DNA of 64,000 bases from Pseudomonadota bacterium (GCA_041395565.1 JAWLAI010000004.1:124001-188000); one strand, 5' to 3'. Counted from the first letter of the stretch, positions 52,250-61,580 are shown. Made by a program: numbers and translations. Notes: a model not told the origin generated them from the letters alone.

Positions 52250-54946
52250 ATGCGAAGCAAACAGGATGACGAGCAAGTCCATGCCGTCACAGAGAAAGCG
52301 TTTTCACCCGAATACTATCTCGACCGGTATCCGGACGTACTCGCTTCGGGGATAGACCCGCTCGAGCATTACCTCAATACCGGCTGGTGCGAGGGGCGGG
52401 ATCCGGCGCCGGCGTTTTCAACCAGTTTTTATCTGCAGGACAACGCGGATGTCGCCGAATCCGGCATCAATCCCTTCTATCATTACCTGATTACAGGTAT
52501 CGATGAAGGGCGGCGTCCGGTACCGCTGCCTGCCATCTACGGCGATGAGCAGCAATATGAATTCGTACGCGCGATCGTTGCGCCTGCGTTCGATGCGGAC
52601 TTCTACGCGCGGCACTATCCCGGTCACCGGCAGCAGATACGCGACCCGCTGGAGCATTTTCTCCTGGTCGGCTGCCTGCAGGGTTATGATCCGACGCCGA
52701 ACTTTTCCACCTCGTATTATCTGCAGGCGAACCCGGATGTCGCGGCGTTCGGCGTCAATGCCTTTTACCATTACCTGACCCAGGGGCGCAGGGAGGGGCG
52801 GCGGCCTTCATCGCGGCCAGGCGCAGGCCGGTTGCCGCAGGAAGCCGGTCATCCTGCAACCGGCTACCGCACCGCGGAGCTGCCGGCTGCACCCGCAGCG
52901 GAGGAATGGCATGCGCTCGCGGACCGGATCAGGCAGGTCGGCAGTTCTGCCGCAGTACCGGTCGTGGATGTCGTGATTCCGGTCTACAAGGGTTACGCGG
53001 AAACGCTGAACTGTATCTACCAGGTATTGAATGCGGAGAACAGTGCGGCGTACGAGCTTGTCGTGATCAATGATCGCAGCCCGGACGACAAGCTGGTGGC
53101 CAAGCTGCGGGAACTCGCTGGCAGCGGTCTGATCAGTTACCGCGAAAACGATGAGAATCTGGGCTTCGTCAAGACCGTCAATCTGGGAATGGCACTGCAT
53201 GAAGACCGGGACGTGATCCTGCTGAATGCGGATACCGAAGTCTATCGCGACTGGATCGACAGATTGCGGCGCGCGGCATATAGCGTCGACCGTGTGGCGA
53301 CGGTCACGCCGTTCTCCAATAGCGCGGAAATATGCAGCTATCCATACACGGTGCGCGACAACGACATGCAGCTGGAATTGAGCTACCGGGAGCTCGACCG
53401 GCTCGCGGCGGAGATGAATGATGCGCAATACCTGAGGTTGCCGACCGGCATCGGGTTTTGCATGTATATCCGCAGGGAGTGTCTGCGGGAGATAGGCGCG
53501 TTCGATGCGGCCGAATTCGGCAAAGGCTACGGTGAAGAAAACGATTTCTGCCTGAGAGCGGCAGAGAATGGATGGCTGAATCTGATGGCAGCCGATACCT
53601 TCGTCCGTCATCTCGGTGGCGCGTCGTTCGGTGCGGAGAAGCAGGAACGGGTACTCAATGCGATCCGCATCATCAACAAAAAATATCCCGGCTACGACAG
53701 AATGATACAGGATTTCCTGTATGAGGATCCGGTGCGGCCTTTCAGGAAGAACATCGATATCGCGCGGTTGCGGCGGCGGGCGGGTAACAGGATATTCCTC
53801 ATGATCGGCCACAACTGGGGTGGCGGCACCGAGAAGCACATGCAGGATATGGCGGCGCAGCTGCAGCAGGAGGGTGTCGAGGTGTATACCATGCGGCCCG
53901 ACCTTCACAACAGTCTGGTCGGAAACATCCATTGTCCCGGGGCAGAGCACATGCCGAACCTGCCATTGTTCGATGTCCTGAGCGGGGTTGAGCACAATGC
54001 CGCCGTCCTGCGCGATTACGGTATTACCCATGTGCATGTGCACAGCCTGGCAGGATTCGATGAGCGGATCTTGACGGCGCTGCCGGAAGCGATGCAGCGC
54101 GCGGGCCTGGATTTCGATATGACGCTGCATGACTATACTGCCATCTGTCCCAGGATACATCTGTGCGACGAGCAGGGCAGGTATTGTGGTGAGCCCGATG
54201 AAGAGACGTGCAGGCGCTGTATCGAGCAACACGATTCGCCATTCGGGCAGGTAGACATCCGTGCGTGGAAGCGGGCTAACCATGATCTGCTGCAGCGGGC
54301 GCGGAAGGTGTTCGTGCCCAGCGAGGATGTGCGGAGCCGGATGCACGGTCATTATCCGGACCTGACATATACGCTGAGGATGCACCCGGAGCCTCGGCCC
54401 GCCATGAGTCTGCCGATGTGCGCACGGCGCAAGGCAGGCGAAATGCTCAAGCTCGGCGTCATCGGCGCGATCGGGCCGCACAAGGGCTCCAATCTCCTGC
54501 TAGCCTGCGCGCAGGATGCGCTGGCCAGACGCCTCCCGATCGAGTTTGTCGTGATCGGTTATACCAATCTCAGTGACCTGGAGGGCATGCCGAATGTCCT
54601 GGTCACCGGTGAATACGATGACCAGGATGTATACGACCTCATCCATGTCTACCGTGTCCATGCCGCATTCTTCCCGGCGACGTGGCCGGAAACCTATTCC
54701 TATACCTTGTCGATCGCCATCCGGGCGGGGTTACGACCGTTGGCTTTCGATATCGGTGCTATCGCTGAGCGGATGCGGACGCTGGGATACGACGGCCTGC
54801 TCATGCCGTTCGAGGCCAGTACGTCGGCGCGTGCGGTGAACGACTTCATCCTGGATACGGCGCAGACCTTTGCCGGACTTACGGGAGCCGTCGTGGATTT
54901 CATGCGCTATGACAGCCTGGTCGAGGATTACTATCAGTTGCACTGA
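52250..54946 (+). CDS. Glycosyltransferase with four N-terminal NPDV-type repeats, GT2 and GT4 domains
   Basis: An 898-residue protein. Residues 17-188 carry four ~36-residue repeats of the form Y-Y-L-x2-N-P-D-V-x3-G-x-x-P-x-x-H-Y-L-x2-G-x2-E-G-R. Residues ~238-470 are a GT2 domain ('VVDVVIPVYKGYAETLNCIY', D-A-D at 325-327, 'GKGYGEENDFCLRAAENGWL'). Residues ~512-890 are GT4-like ('RIFLMIGHNWGGGTEKHMQD', 'LGVIGAIGPHKGSNLLLACA') with a cysteine set ('CPRIHLCDEQGRYCGEPDEE' then C-x2-C). It likely adds two sugars to the capsule or O-chain. The repeat role is unknown; see the paralogous protein at 56767. Confidence 0.85.
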   Translation: MRSKQDDEQVHAVTEKAFSPEYYLDRYPDVLASGIDPLEHYLNTGWCEGRDPAPAFSTSFYLQDNADVAESGINPFYHYLITGIDEGRRPVPLPAIYGDEQQYEFVRAIVAPAFDADFYARHYPGHRQQIRDPLEHFLLVGCLQGYDPTPNFSTSYYLQANPDVAAFGVNAFYHYLTQGRREGRRPSSRPGAGRLPQEAGHPATGYRTAELPAAPAAEEWHALADRIRQVGSSAAVPVVDVVIPVYKGYAETLNCIYQVLNAENSAAYELVVINDRSPDDKLVAKLRELAGSGLISYRENDENLGFVKTVNLGMALHEDRDVILLNADTEVYRDWIDRLRRAAYSVDRVATVTPFSNSAEICSYPYTVRDNDMQLELSYRELDRLAAEMNDAQYLRLPTGIGFCMYIRRECLREIGAFDAAEFGKGYGEENDFCLRAAENGWLNLMAADTFVRHLGGASFGAEKQERVLNAIRIINKKYPGYDRMIQDFLYEDPVRPFRKNIDIARLRRRAGNRIFLMIGHNWGGGTEKHMQDMAAQLQQEGVEVYTMRPDLHNSLVGNIHCPGAEHMPNLPLFDVLSGVEHNAAVLRDYGITHVHVHSLAGFDERILTALPEAMQRAGLDFDMTLHDYTAICPRIHLCDEQGRYCGEPDEETCRRCIEQHDSPFGQVDIRAWKRANHDLLQRARKVFVPSEDVRSRMHGHYPDLTYTLRMHPEPRPAMSLPMCARRKAGEMLKLGVIGAIGPHKGSNLLLACAQDALARRLPIEFVVIGYTNLSDLEGMPNVLVTGEYDDQDVYDLIHVYRVHAAFFPATWPETYSYTLSIAIRAGLRPLAFDIGAIAERMRTLGYDGLLMPFEASTSARAVNDFILDTAQTFAGLTGAVVDFMRYDSLVEDYYQLH
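52298..52813 (+). repeat. Four protein-level tandem repeats (NPDV/HYL/EGR type)
   Basis: Repeat units begin near codons 19, 59, 117 and 155 of the 52250 gene. The third is degenerate (D-P-L-E-H-F-L-L-V-G). Between units 2 and 3 lies a spacer with V-P-L-P at residues 91-94. The same order and numbering occur in the gene at 56767. Confidence 0.8.
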
Positions 54947-55093
54947 ATGCGCACTAGGCCACCGGTCGTGGCTTGAATTTTTGTCAGGATCTGACGCGGC
55001 AATCCGCAGCTACAATGAAGCCAGCAGGTGCAAGGCAGGAAGGATGTGGATCCGCAATGGAATACCTGAGAACCCCTGGGGGGCGGTCGAGGA

Positions 55094-55834
55094 ATGCAGA
55101 TTGAATTAAGCAGAGAGATGATCTTGGAGCTGCGCCGCAGGGGAATAACGACCTTTCATCATGCGGGCGTTACGCTGCCCAGAGCTTCGGTCTTCGAGCC
55201 ACCATGCAGTCTGAAATGGATGTCCGTCCAGTATTCACTGGAGATGGGGGCGTTCAGCTACGCAGTCAGCGGCTTCTATTTTGCCTGCCGTATAGGCCGC
55301 TACTGTTCGTTCGGGGAAAATGTGCAAATCGGTCGTCACTCGCATCCGCTGCATTATTTCAGCACTTCGCCGTTCTTCTACACACCATACAAGGACGTGC
55401 TCGATCAGGATGCACCGCCCGGGGTGGAGATCAGTCCAGGTGCGGATTACCAGCGCAACACCCCACCGGTGCAGGCGCGGACGACGCAGATCGGGAATGA
55501 TGTCTGGATCGGGCACGGCGCATTCATCCTGCCCGGTGTGAGCATCGGCCACGGTGCAGTGGTTGCGGCAGAGTCCGTCGTCACCAAGGACGTACCGCCC
55601 TATGCCGTAGTGGCGGGGTCGCCCGCCAGGGTGCTGCGATACCGTTTTCCGGAGCGCGAAATCGAATCACTCCTGACGGTCGGCTGGTGGGATTACGCAC
55701 CGTGGGATCTCAAAGGCGCGAGTGTCGACGACATACCGCGATTCATCGACCATGTGGCGGGTATGCGCGCACGGGCTGTTGCAACCTATGCACCGGGCAA
55801 GGTGCGACTCGCGGACCTTGCCGGCCAGGCTTAG
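55094..55834 (+). CDS. Hexapeptide-repeat acetyltransferase (CatB/XAT-like)
   Basis: A 246-residue left-handed beta-helix protein. The core includes 'ACRIGRYCSFGENVQIGRHS', catalytic His region 'HSHPLHYFSTSPFFY', 'TQIGNDVWIGHGAFILPGVS' and 'AVVAAESVVTKDVPPYAVVA' followed by G-S-P-A-R-V, all typical of xenobiotic/sugar O-acetyltransferases. In this setting it probably O-acetylates a surface sugar. ATG 55094 is used; the 147-bp gap upstream holds no gene. It is followed 9 bp later by a sulfotransferase-like gene. Confidence 0.87.
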   Translation: MQIELSREMILELRRRGITTFHHAGVTLPRASVFEPPCSLKWMSVQYSLEMGAFSYAVSGFYFACRIGRYCSFGENVQIGRHSHPLHYFSTSPFFYTPYKDVLDQDAPPGVEISPGADYQRNTPPVQARTTQIGNDVWIGHGAFILPGVSIGHGAVVAAESVVTKDVPPYAVVAGSPARVLRYRFPEREIESLLTVGWWDYAPWDLKGASVDDIPRFIDHVAGMRARAVATYAPGKVRLADLAGQA

Positions 55835-55843
55835 GGTATATCC

Positions 55844-56608
55844 ATGCGCGTGATCTTTCTGCATTTGCCCAAGACTGCTGGTCAGTCCGTGCATGCGGCA
55901 TTGCTCAGGGCGTTCGGTCAGGAGGCGGTATGCCCGGCGCGGATCAATGACCAGCTGTGTGTCATGAGTCGGGCGCAGCTGGCCAGGTACCAGGTATTTT
56001 CCGGACATTTTGACTGGACCCTGCTGGATTGCCTGCCGGGTCCGAAATACGTGTTCACCATCCTGCGCGATCCGGCTGAGCGGATCCTGTCGTTTTATTT
56101 CTACCTCCGTAACAAGGCGGCTGACATGGATCCGGATGCTCTGGCAAGGCCCGAACACCAGGGTCTGAAAGCAGCGCTGGAGTTGTCGCCGGACGACTAT
56201 TTTACCGGTGGTCAGCCGCATCTCAGAACGTTCATCGACGATCACTATGACAATTTCTACACGTATTACTTCGCAGCCAGGCACTACATGGGGCGCAGGT
56301 TGCTGGTCGGACTGCAGGGGCGTGGCGCTGTGACGGAGCAGGACATACTCACCACGGCGCTGGACAATCTCACGGCGCTCGACAAGGTATTCTCGATGGA
56401 GCGCATGCCGGAGGTCTTCCGGACCATCGCGGACCTGGGAGGTCATGCCGTGGCGGACGGGCCCGGATTCCAGCTCAACCGGAACGAGCAGCAGATGCCG
56501 GAAGACAGGAGGTTGCGGCTGCAAGCGATGGAGTCGTCTTCCGCGGCAATAGCGCGGCTCGGCGAGCTATGCCGGCTGGATGACAGAATCTGGTCGATGT
56601 ACAAGTAG
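55844..56608 (+). CDS. Sulfotransferase-family protein
   Basis: A 254-residue protein with the P-loop 'VIFLHLPKTAGQSVHAALL' and the 3'-phosphate-binding segment 'YVFTILRDPAERILSFYFYL' (R-D-P-x-x-R-x-x-S). This is the Sulfotransfer_2-type layout found in polysaccharide loci. It likely transfers sulfate from PAPS to the polysaccharide. It is 9 bp downstream of the acetyltransferase gene, suggesting joint decoration of the same polymer. Confidence 0.8.
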   Translation: MRVIFLHLPKTAGQSVHAALLRAFGQEAVCPARINDQLCVMSRAQLARYQVFSGHFDWTLLDCLPGPKYVFTILRDPAERILSFYFYLRNKAADMDPDALARPEHQGLKAALELSPDDYFTGGQPHLRTFIDDHYDNFYTYYFAARHYMGRRLLVGLQGRGAVTEQDILTTALDNLTALDKVFSMERMPEVFRTIADLGGHAVADGPGFQLNRNEQQMPEDRRLRLQAMESSSAAIARLGELCRLDDRIWSMYK

Positions 56609-56766
56609 ATGCTGTGTTGGGGTAAACAGTCAGAACCGGCTCCAGGGTGCGCGCAGACCATGGTGCGGCAATCGCGGCCGGGCGGTCACGCCGCTCCCGC
56701 ACTGCCATATCCGGTCGCTGCGTGCTGTGAGACCTGCCGAGACTGCGTGCCCGCTCCGAGGTGTCC

Positions 56767-58953
56767 ATGAACTCAGGACTGGACGACGACCGAATCCTCG
56801 CGGTCATCGAGCCCGCTTTCTCCAGGGAATATTACCTGGAGCGGAATCCCGACGTCGCAAAATCGGGTGAGGATCCGCTGCTGCATTTCGTGAACCAGGG
56901 ATGGCGTGAGGGCAGGGACCCTTCGCCGGCCTTCTCCATGCGCTACTATTTGGAGAACAACAGCGACGTAACGGGGTCTGGGGAAAACCCGTTCTACCAT
57001 TATCTGACCACGGGTATCGTGGAGGGGCGTCGACCCGTACCTCTGCCAACCGCGTTCAGGAACGAGCAACAGCTCGAACTGGTGCGTCGGACGCTGGTGC
57101 CTGAATTTAACGGCGAATTTTATACCCAACACTACCCAGAGCATAAAATCGAGATACTGGATCCACTGGAGCACTTCCTGCTGCTGGGATACGCGCGCGA
57201 CTATGATCCGGCGCCCTGGTTTTCCGTGGCGGATTATCTCGCTGCAAACCCCGATGTCCGGCAGGGGGGTATCAATCCCTTCTACCACTATCTCGTCCTG
57301 GGTCGCATGGAAGGGCGCGCCCTGATTCCGGATGCAGCTGGCGCGGTGCCGGCCCAACCGGATACGGTGCAGAAATCCCTGGTCGAAAGCGAATTTGACG
57401 CTGCCTACTATCTGCAACAAAATCCCGATGTACGCGCTGCTGGGATCGCGCCGCTAGATCACTACATGAACTCCGGCTGGCGGGAAGGGCGTGATCCATC
57501 GCCCGACTTCTCCACTTCCTACTACCTGCAGGCAAATCCAGACGTGCGTGCGGTCGGTATCAATCCATTTTTCCACTACCTTCACACGGGCAGGCAGGAA
57601 GGACGTGCGCCGGTTTTGCCTGGTGGATATATCGCACAAGCCCTGTATAACCTGCGCTCGCTGGAGGGGGAACTCGAAGAATGGTATTCCCGCGAGTTAC
57701 CCGGGCTGCAGTCGGGCGCCGCCGACTCGCTGTCACAACGGCTTGCGGGGTGCCTGGCAGATGGCGCGGCTCGTTTAGTCGTGTCACTCGGGCACGACGA
57801 CTACCGCAGTATCGCAGGCGGGGTGCAGAACTGCATTCGCCTCGAACAGCACGCAGTGCAGGATTGTAATGCGATCTACCTGAATCTTAATCCCGCATTG
57901 CCGCTGCCTGTGCTTTCTTCCGAACTGAATCCAGAAAAACTGCTGCTGTACATCATCTGTAACGGCGAGCATCTTGGCATGGTATCGGCGCAAGACTGCC
58001 TGACTGTCCTGCAAGGGCTACCACAGCCCCGGTGCCGAGTCGACCTGGTCGTGCATGCGCTGCTCGGGTTTTCTGCGGAATTCGTTACGCAACTTGCACA
58101 ATCCGTCGTCAACGGCAGCTGCCTGTATTGGCTGCATGACTACCAGACACTCTGTCCCGGGTACAACCTGCTGCGGAATACAGTCAGATACTGCGGTATA
58201 CCGGCGGCGGATTCCATGGCATGCGCGATCTGTATCTATGGCGAGGAACGCCAGGCCCAGCTACCGCGTATGCAGAAGCTTTTTTCAGCACTCGATTTCA
58301 CTGTGCTTGCGCCTTCGCAATCTGCGGCGGAATTGTGGCGCGGGAACACCTCGCTGCAGTACCGCGAACTCCACGTACAGCCGCATACCCGGTTCATCGA
58401 TCACGCAGACCCGCCGTCACCTGCCACGAAACCCGAAGACGGTATGCTGCGGATAGCATTTCTGGGGTTTCCGCGCCTGCACAAGGGGTGGCCTGTCTTC
58501 ATGCGGCTGGTACAAGCCTGCCGTCACAACCCGGCGCTAGAATTCCACGTGTTGGGCGAGGAGGAGCACGGGCTTCCAGCCGGCGTGCATTACACCCCGG
58601 TGCGGGTGTCGGAATGGGACCCGGCGGCGATGCAGATGGCCATGTCGCGACTCGACATCGATATTGCGTTCGTCTGGTCAATCTGGCCGGAGACCTACTG
58701 TATCACCGCGCACGAGGCTGTCGCCGCGGGTGTGACCGTGGTGACCAATGCGCAGTCCGGGCACGTGGTGGAAATGGTGCGTGAGCTTGACTGTGGCCTG
58801 GTATTCCGCGACGAGGAAGAGATGCTCGGGGCATTCAAGTCGGGGTTGATCAGGCAGCTGCTGACGGCGTTGCGAGCCCGCGGGCAGGTGCGGCCACGGT
58901 TGCTGGAGTACAGTGCCATGAGCCAGGATTCACTGGGGTTAGTCAAAAAATAA
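56767..58953 (+). CDS. GT4-like glycosyltransferase with six N-terminal NPDV-type repeats
   Basis: A 728-residue protein from ATG 56767 (GAGG at 56758-56761). Residues 17-185 hold four repeats matching those of the 52250 protein at the same residue numbers, and residues ~209-282 hold two more ('DAAYYLQQNPDVRAAGIAPL', 'STSYYLQANPDVRAVGINPF'). The C-terminal half is GT4-like ('LRIAFLGFPRLHKGWPVFMR', 'FVWSIWPETYCITAHEAVAA') with a cysteine cluster ('LHDYQTLCPGYNLL', 'RYCGIP', C-A-I-C). Unlike its paralogue it lacks a GT2 domain. It probably modifies the same polysaccharide. Confidence 0.8.
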   Translation: MNSGLDDDRILAVIEPAFSREYYLERNPDVAKSGEDPLLHFVNQGWREGRDPSPAFSMRYYLENNSDVTGSGENPFYHYLTTGIVEGRRPVPLPTAFRNEQQLELVRRTLVPEFNGEFYTQHYPEHKIEILDPLEHFLLLGYARDYDPAPWFSVADYLAANPDVRQGGINPFYHYLVLGRMEGRALIPDAAGAVPAQPDTVQKSLVESEFDAAYYLQQNPDVRAAGIAPLDHYMNSGWREGRDPSPDFSTSYYLQANPDVRAVGINPFFHYLHTGRQEGRAPVLPGGYIAQALYNLRSLEGELEEWYSRELPGLQSGAADSLSQRLAGCLADGAARLVVSLGHDDYRSIAGGVQNCIRLEQHAVQDCNAIYLNLNPALPLPVLSSELNPEKLLLYIICNGEHLGMVSAQDCLTVLQGLPQPRCRVDLVVHALLGFSAEFVTQLAQSVVNGSCLYWLHDYQTLCPGYNLLRNTVRYCGIPAADSMACAICIYGEERQAQLPRMQKLFSALDFTVLAPSQSAAELWRGNTSLQYRELHVQPHTRFIDHADPPSPATKPEDGMLRIAFLGFPRLHKGWPVFMRLVQACRHNPALEFHVLGEEEHGLPAGVHYTPVRVSEWDPAAMQMAMSRLDIDIAFVWSIWPETYCITAHEAVAAGVTVVTNAQSGHVVEMVRELDCGLVFRDEEEMLGAFKSGLIRQLLTALRARGQVRPRLLEYSAMSQDSLGLVKK
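56815..57612 (+). repeat. Six protein-level tandem repeats (NPDV/HYL/EGR type)
   Basis: Units start near codons 19, 58, 116, 155, 211 and 249 of the 56767 gene. Units 5 and 6 are the most canonical and are closest to units 1 and 4 of the 52250 gene, suggesting duplication of a two-unit block. Confidence 0.8.
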
Positions 58954-59539
58954 ATACTGCCTGAGCGCCCTGCGCATTGGACCGTTGGTGTTCACCCGAA
59001 CACCTGCCAGCACCGGACATCAGATACAGGGAGAGAAGTGTTCGTGATATGCATTGAAGTGCGCCGAGTCCCTGCATGCCCAAGCATGTGAACCGAAGCC
59101 GTTGACGCAGCCTTTCCTAGGGGTGACATGTTGTCAGCTTGATGTTGCGTGTCATTGTGGCAGCCTGCGAGGCGGCGCCAGTAAATGGCAAGCAGGAGGC
59201 TGGGTGACTACTGTGATAATTCCTTTGTCTTACAATGAGCTCGGTTCATGAAAGGCGCGCAGCCACGTCATTTGGAAAGGCCGGTAAATCGTTTTATCAT
59301 CGGTGCACACGGGCAGGCGGAATCAGGCTTATTTTAGAATGTCCCGCTCACTGCTTCACCAGCTGACTTGGTGAGTGGCCCGTAAGTGCGTATCACTGCG
59401 CTGAATCAGGTGAGCTGATTGCCCGCGACTCGGATATGCACAAATGTGAATTGGAAATCATTCTCAACCGACGAGATCACCTGCACGCTGCCGCAGTACA
59501 TCGAAAGCTTGTGGCAGTTGCTAACTTAGGAGGAGAAGC
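58954..59539. other. 586-bp stretch without a supported gene
   Basis: Short frames here give Cys/Gly-rich products unlike real proteins. A hairpin lies at 59349-59377: CACT and TCACCA pair with TGGTGA and GTG around a 7-base loop, with a 3-base bulge, but no T-run follows. AGGAGGAG just before 59540 is the strong ribosome-binding site of the secreted protein gene. Confidence 0.5.
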
Positions 59540-60232
59540 ATGAAATCGAGAACCCTACTCAAATTTACACTGCTTGCAGCAGCCTGCTATGCCGGCGGCG
59601 CAGCGGCCGATGGCTTTGTCGATGTGAAGCCGTTCATGGGAGACTTCCACGGCAGCGGTCTGGAAATGGCAACGCCTTATATCAAGGCGAATGACGCGAA
59701 CAGCGACGGCTACCCGGAGAGTATCACCTTCCAGTACAGGGTTTACACCGCCGGCACATCCAGTCTGGTAGCGGCGACACCGCCAAGGATATTCCCTACG
59801 CCCGCAATACCGGTTGGCTGCTCACCCGCTAGTCCCATAAGTTTCGATTTTGACTATGACTATACGGCCAGGCGGCGTGGCGCCGCGCTTGACAGTACGG
59901 GCAGCCTGGTCGGTGCAAGCAATCGCATTCACTCCGGTATCAACATGTGGTTGGATTGCTGGGATGGCTCAGATGATGTATTCGTCACCGCCGTAGCGAT
60001 CTATTCTGCGGATCTGTCCGGCGCAACATCCGTTTGGACCAAGTACTTTGCTGGTGTTGAGCTGGCCGGTATGGATGGTGTAGACACGGATGATAATCTA
60101 ATCAGCGACACACTGATGCTGGGGCTGTCGAAACAATCTACCGCTGTCAGCGAGGATTTGCTTGTGGTTGCGGTTAATCCGCAGACAGGTGCGACTGTAT
60201 TAACGCCGAGATTCTATCCGACGCTGAGATAA
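59540..60232 (+). CDS. Exported protein of unknown function
   Basis: A 230-residue protein with a clear Sec signal peptide ('KSRTLLKFTLLAAACYAGGA' ending A-A-A-D, cleavage near 23). The mature part is rich in Asp, Ser, Thr and aromatic residues ('NDANSDGYPESITFQYRVYT', 'ISFDFDYDYTARRRG', 'GMDGVDTDDNLISDTLMLGL') and has two cysteines (in 'PVGCSPASP' and 'WLDCWDGSD') that could pair. No family was recognised. The D-x-N-x-D-G-type string (DANSDGYPE) is reminiscent of calcium-binding loops. An AGGAGGAG precedes the start, and a strong terminator follows, so it is a single-gene unit with potentially high expression. Confidence 0.8.
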   Translation: MKSRTLLKFTLLAAACYAGGAAADGFVDVKPFMGDFHGSGLEMATPYIKANDANSDGYPESITFQYRVYTAGTSSLVAATPPRIFPTPAIPVGCSPASPISFDFDYDYTARRRGAALDSTGSLVGASNRIHSGINMWLDCWDGSDDVFVTAVAIYSADLSGATSVWTKYFAGVELAGMDGVDTDDNLISDTLMLGLSKQSTAVSEDLLVVAVNPQTGATVLTPRFYPTLR

Positions 60233-60253
60233 CTTCTCCGATAATCTATACCT

Positions 60254-60284
60254 GCACACCAGCCGACAGCGTCGGTTGGTGTGC
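60254..60284 (+). terminator. Strong hairpin downstream of the exported-protein gene
   Basis: A 14-bp stem (60254-60267 with 60271-60284, one G-U pair) and 3-base loop AGC lies 22 bases after the stop at 60232. The T-run is weak (CTTGGT), so it may act as a terminator or as a 3' RNA stabiliser. Confidence 0.65.
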
Positions 60285-60509
60285 CTTGGTATGGCTACTC
60301 CCGGTGGCGCTGTGCCACGTACTTTGCAGGGATGAACGGCTATTGCAAGGAAATATCAGTTACACCTACTGTAGGTGATAAATGAAAATCCGGGTTTCAA
60401 GCTGCCTTAATTGATGTAAATTGCGGCTGTGACTAAACCCAAGCTCAGAATGCCGGTCGCTAATGCGACATAAATAATTTGTCTCACGGAGTTTGATGTC
60501 GAGGGTAGG

Positions 60510-61541
60510 ATGGCGATCCATTGCTTTACCAGCATTTCTTTCTCCTATCTCGCCAAGGCACGGGTGCTGGCCTGGAGCCTGAAGCGTTTTCATCCGGACT
60601 GGGTATTCACCGTCTGTATCACAGATCACGCTCCCGAAGGGTTCGATTTCAATCTGGAGCTGGAGCCTTTCGACCGCGTACTGTGGACTGATGCACTGCC
60701 GGTGGAGAATTTACCGGGGTGGTTGTTCGGGCACGATGTCGTGGAGGCCTGTACAGCCGTGAAGGGGCCGGCGATGCGGCAGCTCGCCGCACAGGAAGAT
60801 GCTGAGAAGATCTTCTATCTCGATCCCGACATCGCTGTCTTCGCTTCCCTGCAGCCGCTGGTGGAGATGCTGGACGAGGCCGCGCTGCTGCTGACGCCGC
60901 ATCAGCTGGAGCCGGAGACGAGATCGATGGCAATCAAGGACAACGAGCGCACTGCGCTGCGACTGGGTGTCTACAATCTCGGTTTCGTCGCGGTCCGTAA
61001 CGACGTGCGCGGACGCGCATTCCTGCGCTGGTGGAACGATCGCCTGCTCGATTACTGTTATGACGAGCCCGAACAGGGTATCTTCGTCGACCAGAAGTGG
61101 TGCGACCTGGTACCGGCGCTGTTCGACGGAGTCCGCATCGTGCGGGATCCCGGCTATAACGTCGCCAGCTGGAACCTGAGCAACCGGACGGTACGCATCA
61201 CCGCAACGGGAGACATCCTCGTCAATGGCAGTCTGCTGCGGTTTTTCCATTTCACCAAGTTGGGCCCGCTCGGTGATCTCATGACGCAGCGCTACGCGCA
61301 GGGCAATACCGAGGTCTACGAGCTGTGGGCCTGGTACCGGCGTATGGTAGAGCGTTTTGCCGCACCGCAGATTCCGGACGGGTGGTGGTACTACGGGCAC
61401 TACGACAATGGCGAGGCGATCACCAAGGCGCAGCGTGTGCAGTATCGTCTGCGTCCGGATCTGCAACAGGCCTTTCCGGACCCGTTCGCCGCGGCCCAGG
61501 GCGGGTATTTCGGCTGGCTGCACAGCCGGGAACGCGCATGA
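60510..61541 (+). CDS. Stand-alone GT8-like glycosyltransferase
   Basis: A 343-residue protein paralogous to the N-terminal domain of the 48656-51757 protein: D105-P-D107 in 'KIFYLDPDIAVFASL', 'YNLGFVAVRNDVRGRAFLRW' and 'FVDQKWCDLVPALFDG' at 192-207, 'RDPGYNVASWNLSNRTVRI'. The DxD and F-V-D-Q-K-W motifs indicate a metal-dependent retaining transferase. It ends with one copy of the R-P-D-L-x-x-x-F-P-x-P-F motif ('RPDLQQAFPDPFAAAQGGYF'). Start at ATG 60510 follows GAGGGTAGG. It is followed by a sulfotransferase-like gene. Confidence 0.82.
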   Translation: MAIHCFTSISFSYLAKARVLAWSLKRFHPDWVFTVCITDHAPEGFDFNLELEPFDRVLWTDALPVENLPGWLFGHDVVEACTAVKGPAMRQLAAQEDAEKIFYLDPDIAVFASLQPLVEMLDEAALLLTPHQLEPETRSMAIKDNERTALRLGVYNLGFVAVRNDVRGRAFLRWWNDRLLDYCYDEPEQGIFVDQKWCDLVPALFDGVRIVRDPGYNVASWNLSNRTVRITATGDILVNGSLLRFFHFTKLGPLGDLMTQRYAQGNTEVYELWAWYRRMVERFAAPQIPDGWWYYGHYDNGEAITKAQRVQYRLRPDLQQAFPDPFAAAQGGYFGWLHSRERA

Positions 61542-61580
61542 ACCCGCGCGAACATGCAGTAGTGGCTTGGAGTTGAGCAG

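Noticed and set aside
59054..59251. 65-codon frame in the gap before the exported protein
   Set aside because: No ribosome-binding site and a Cys/Gly-rich sequence without family resemblance.
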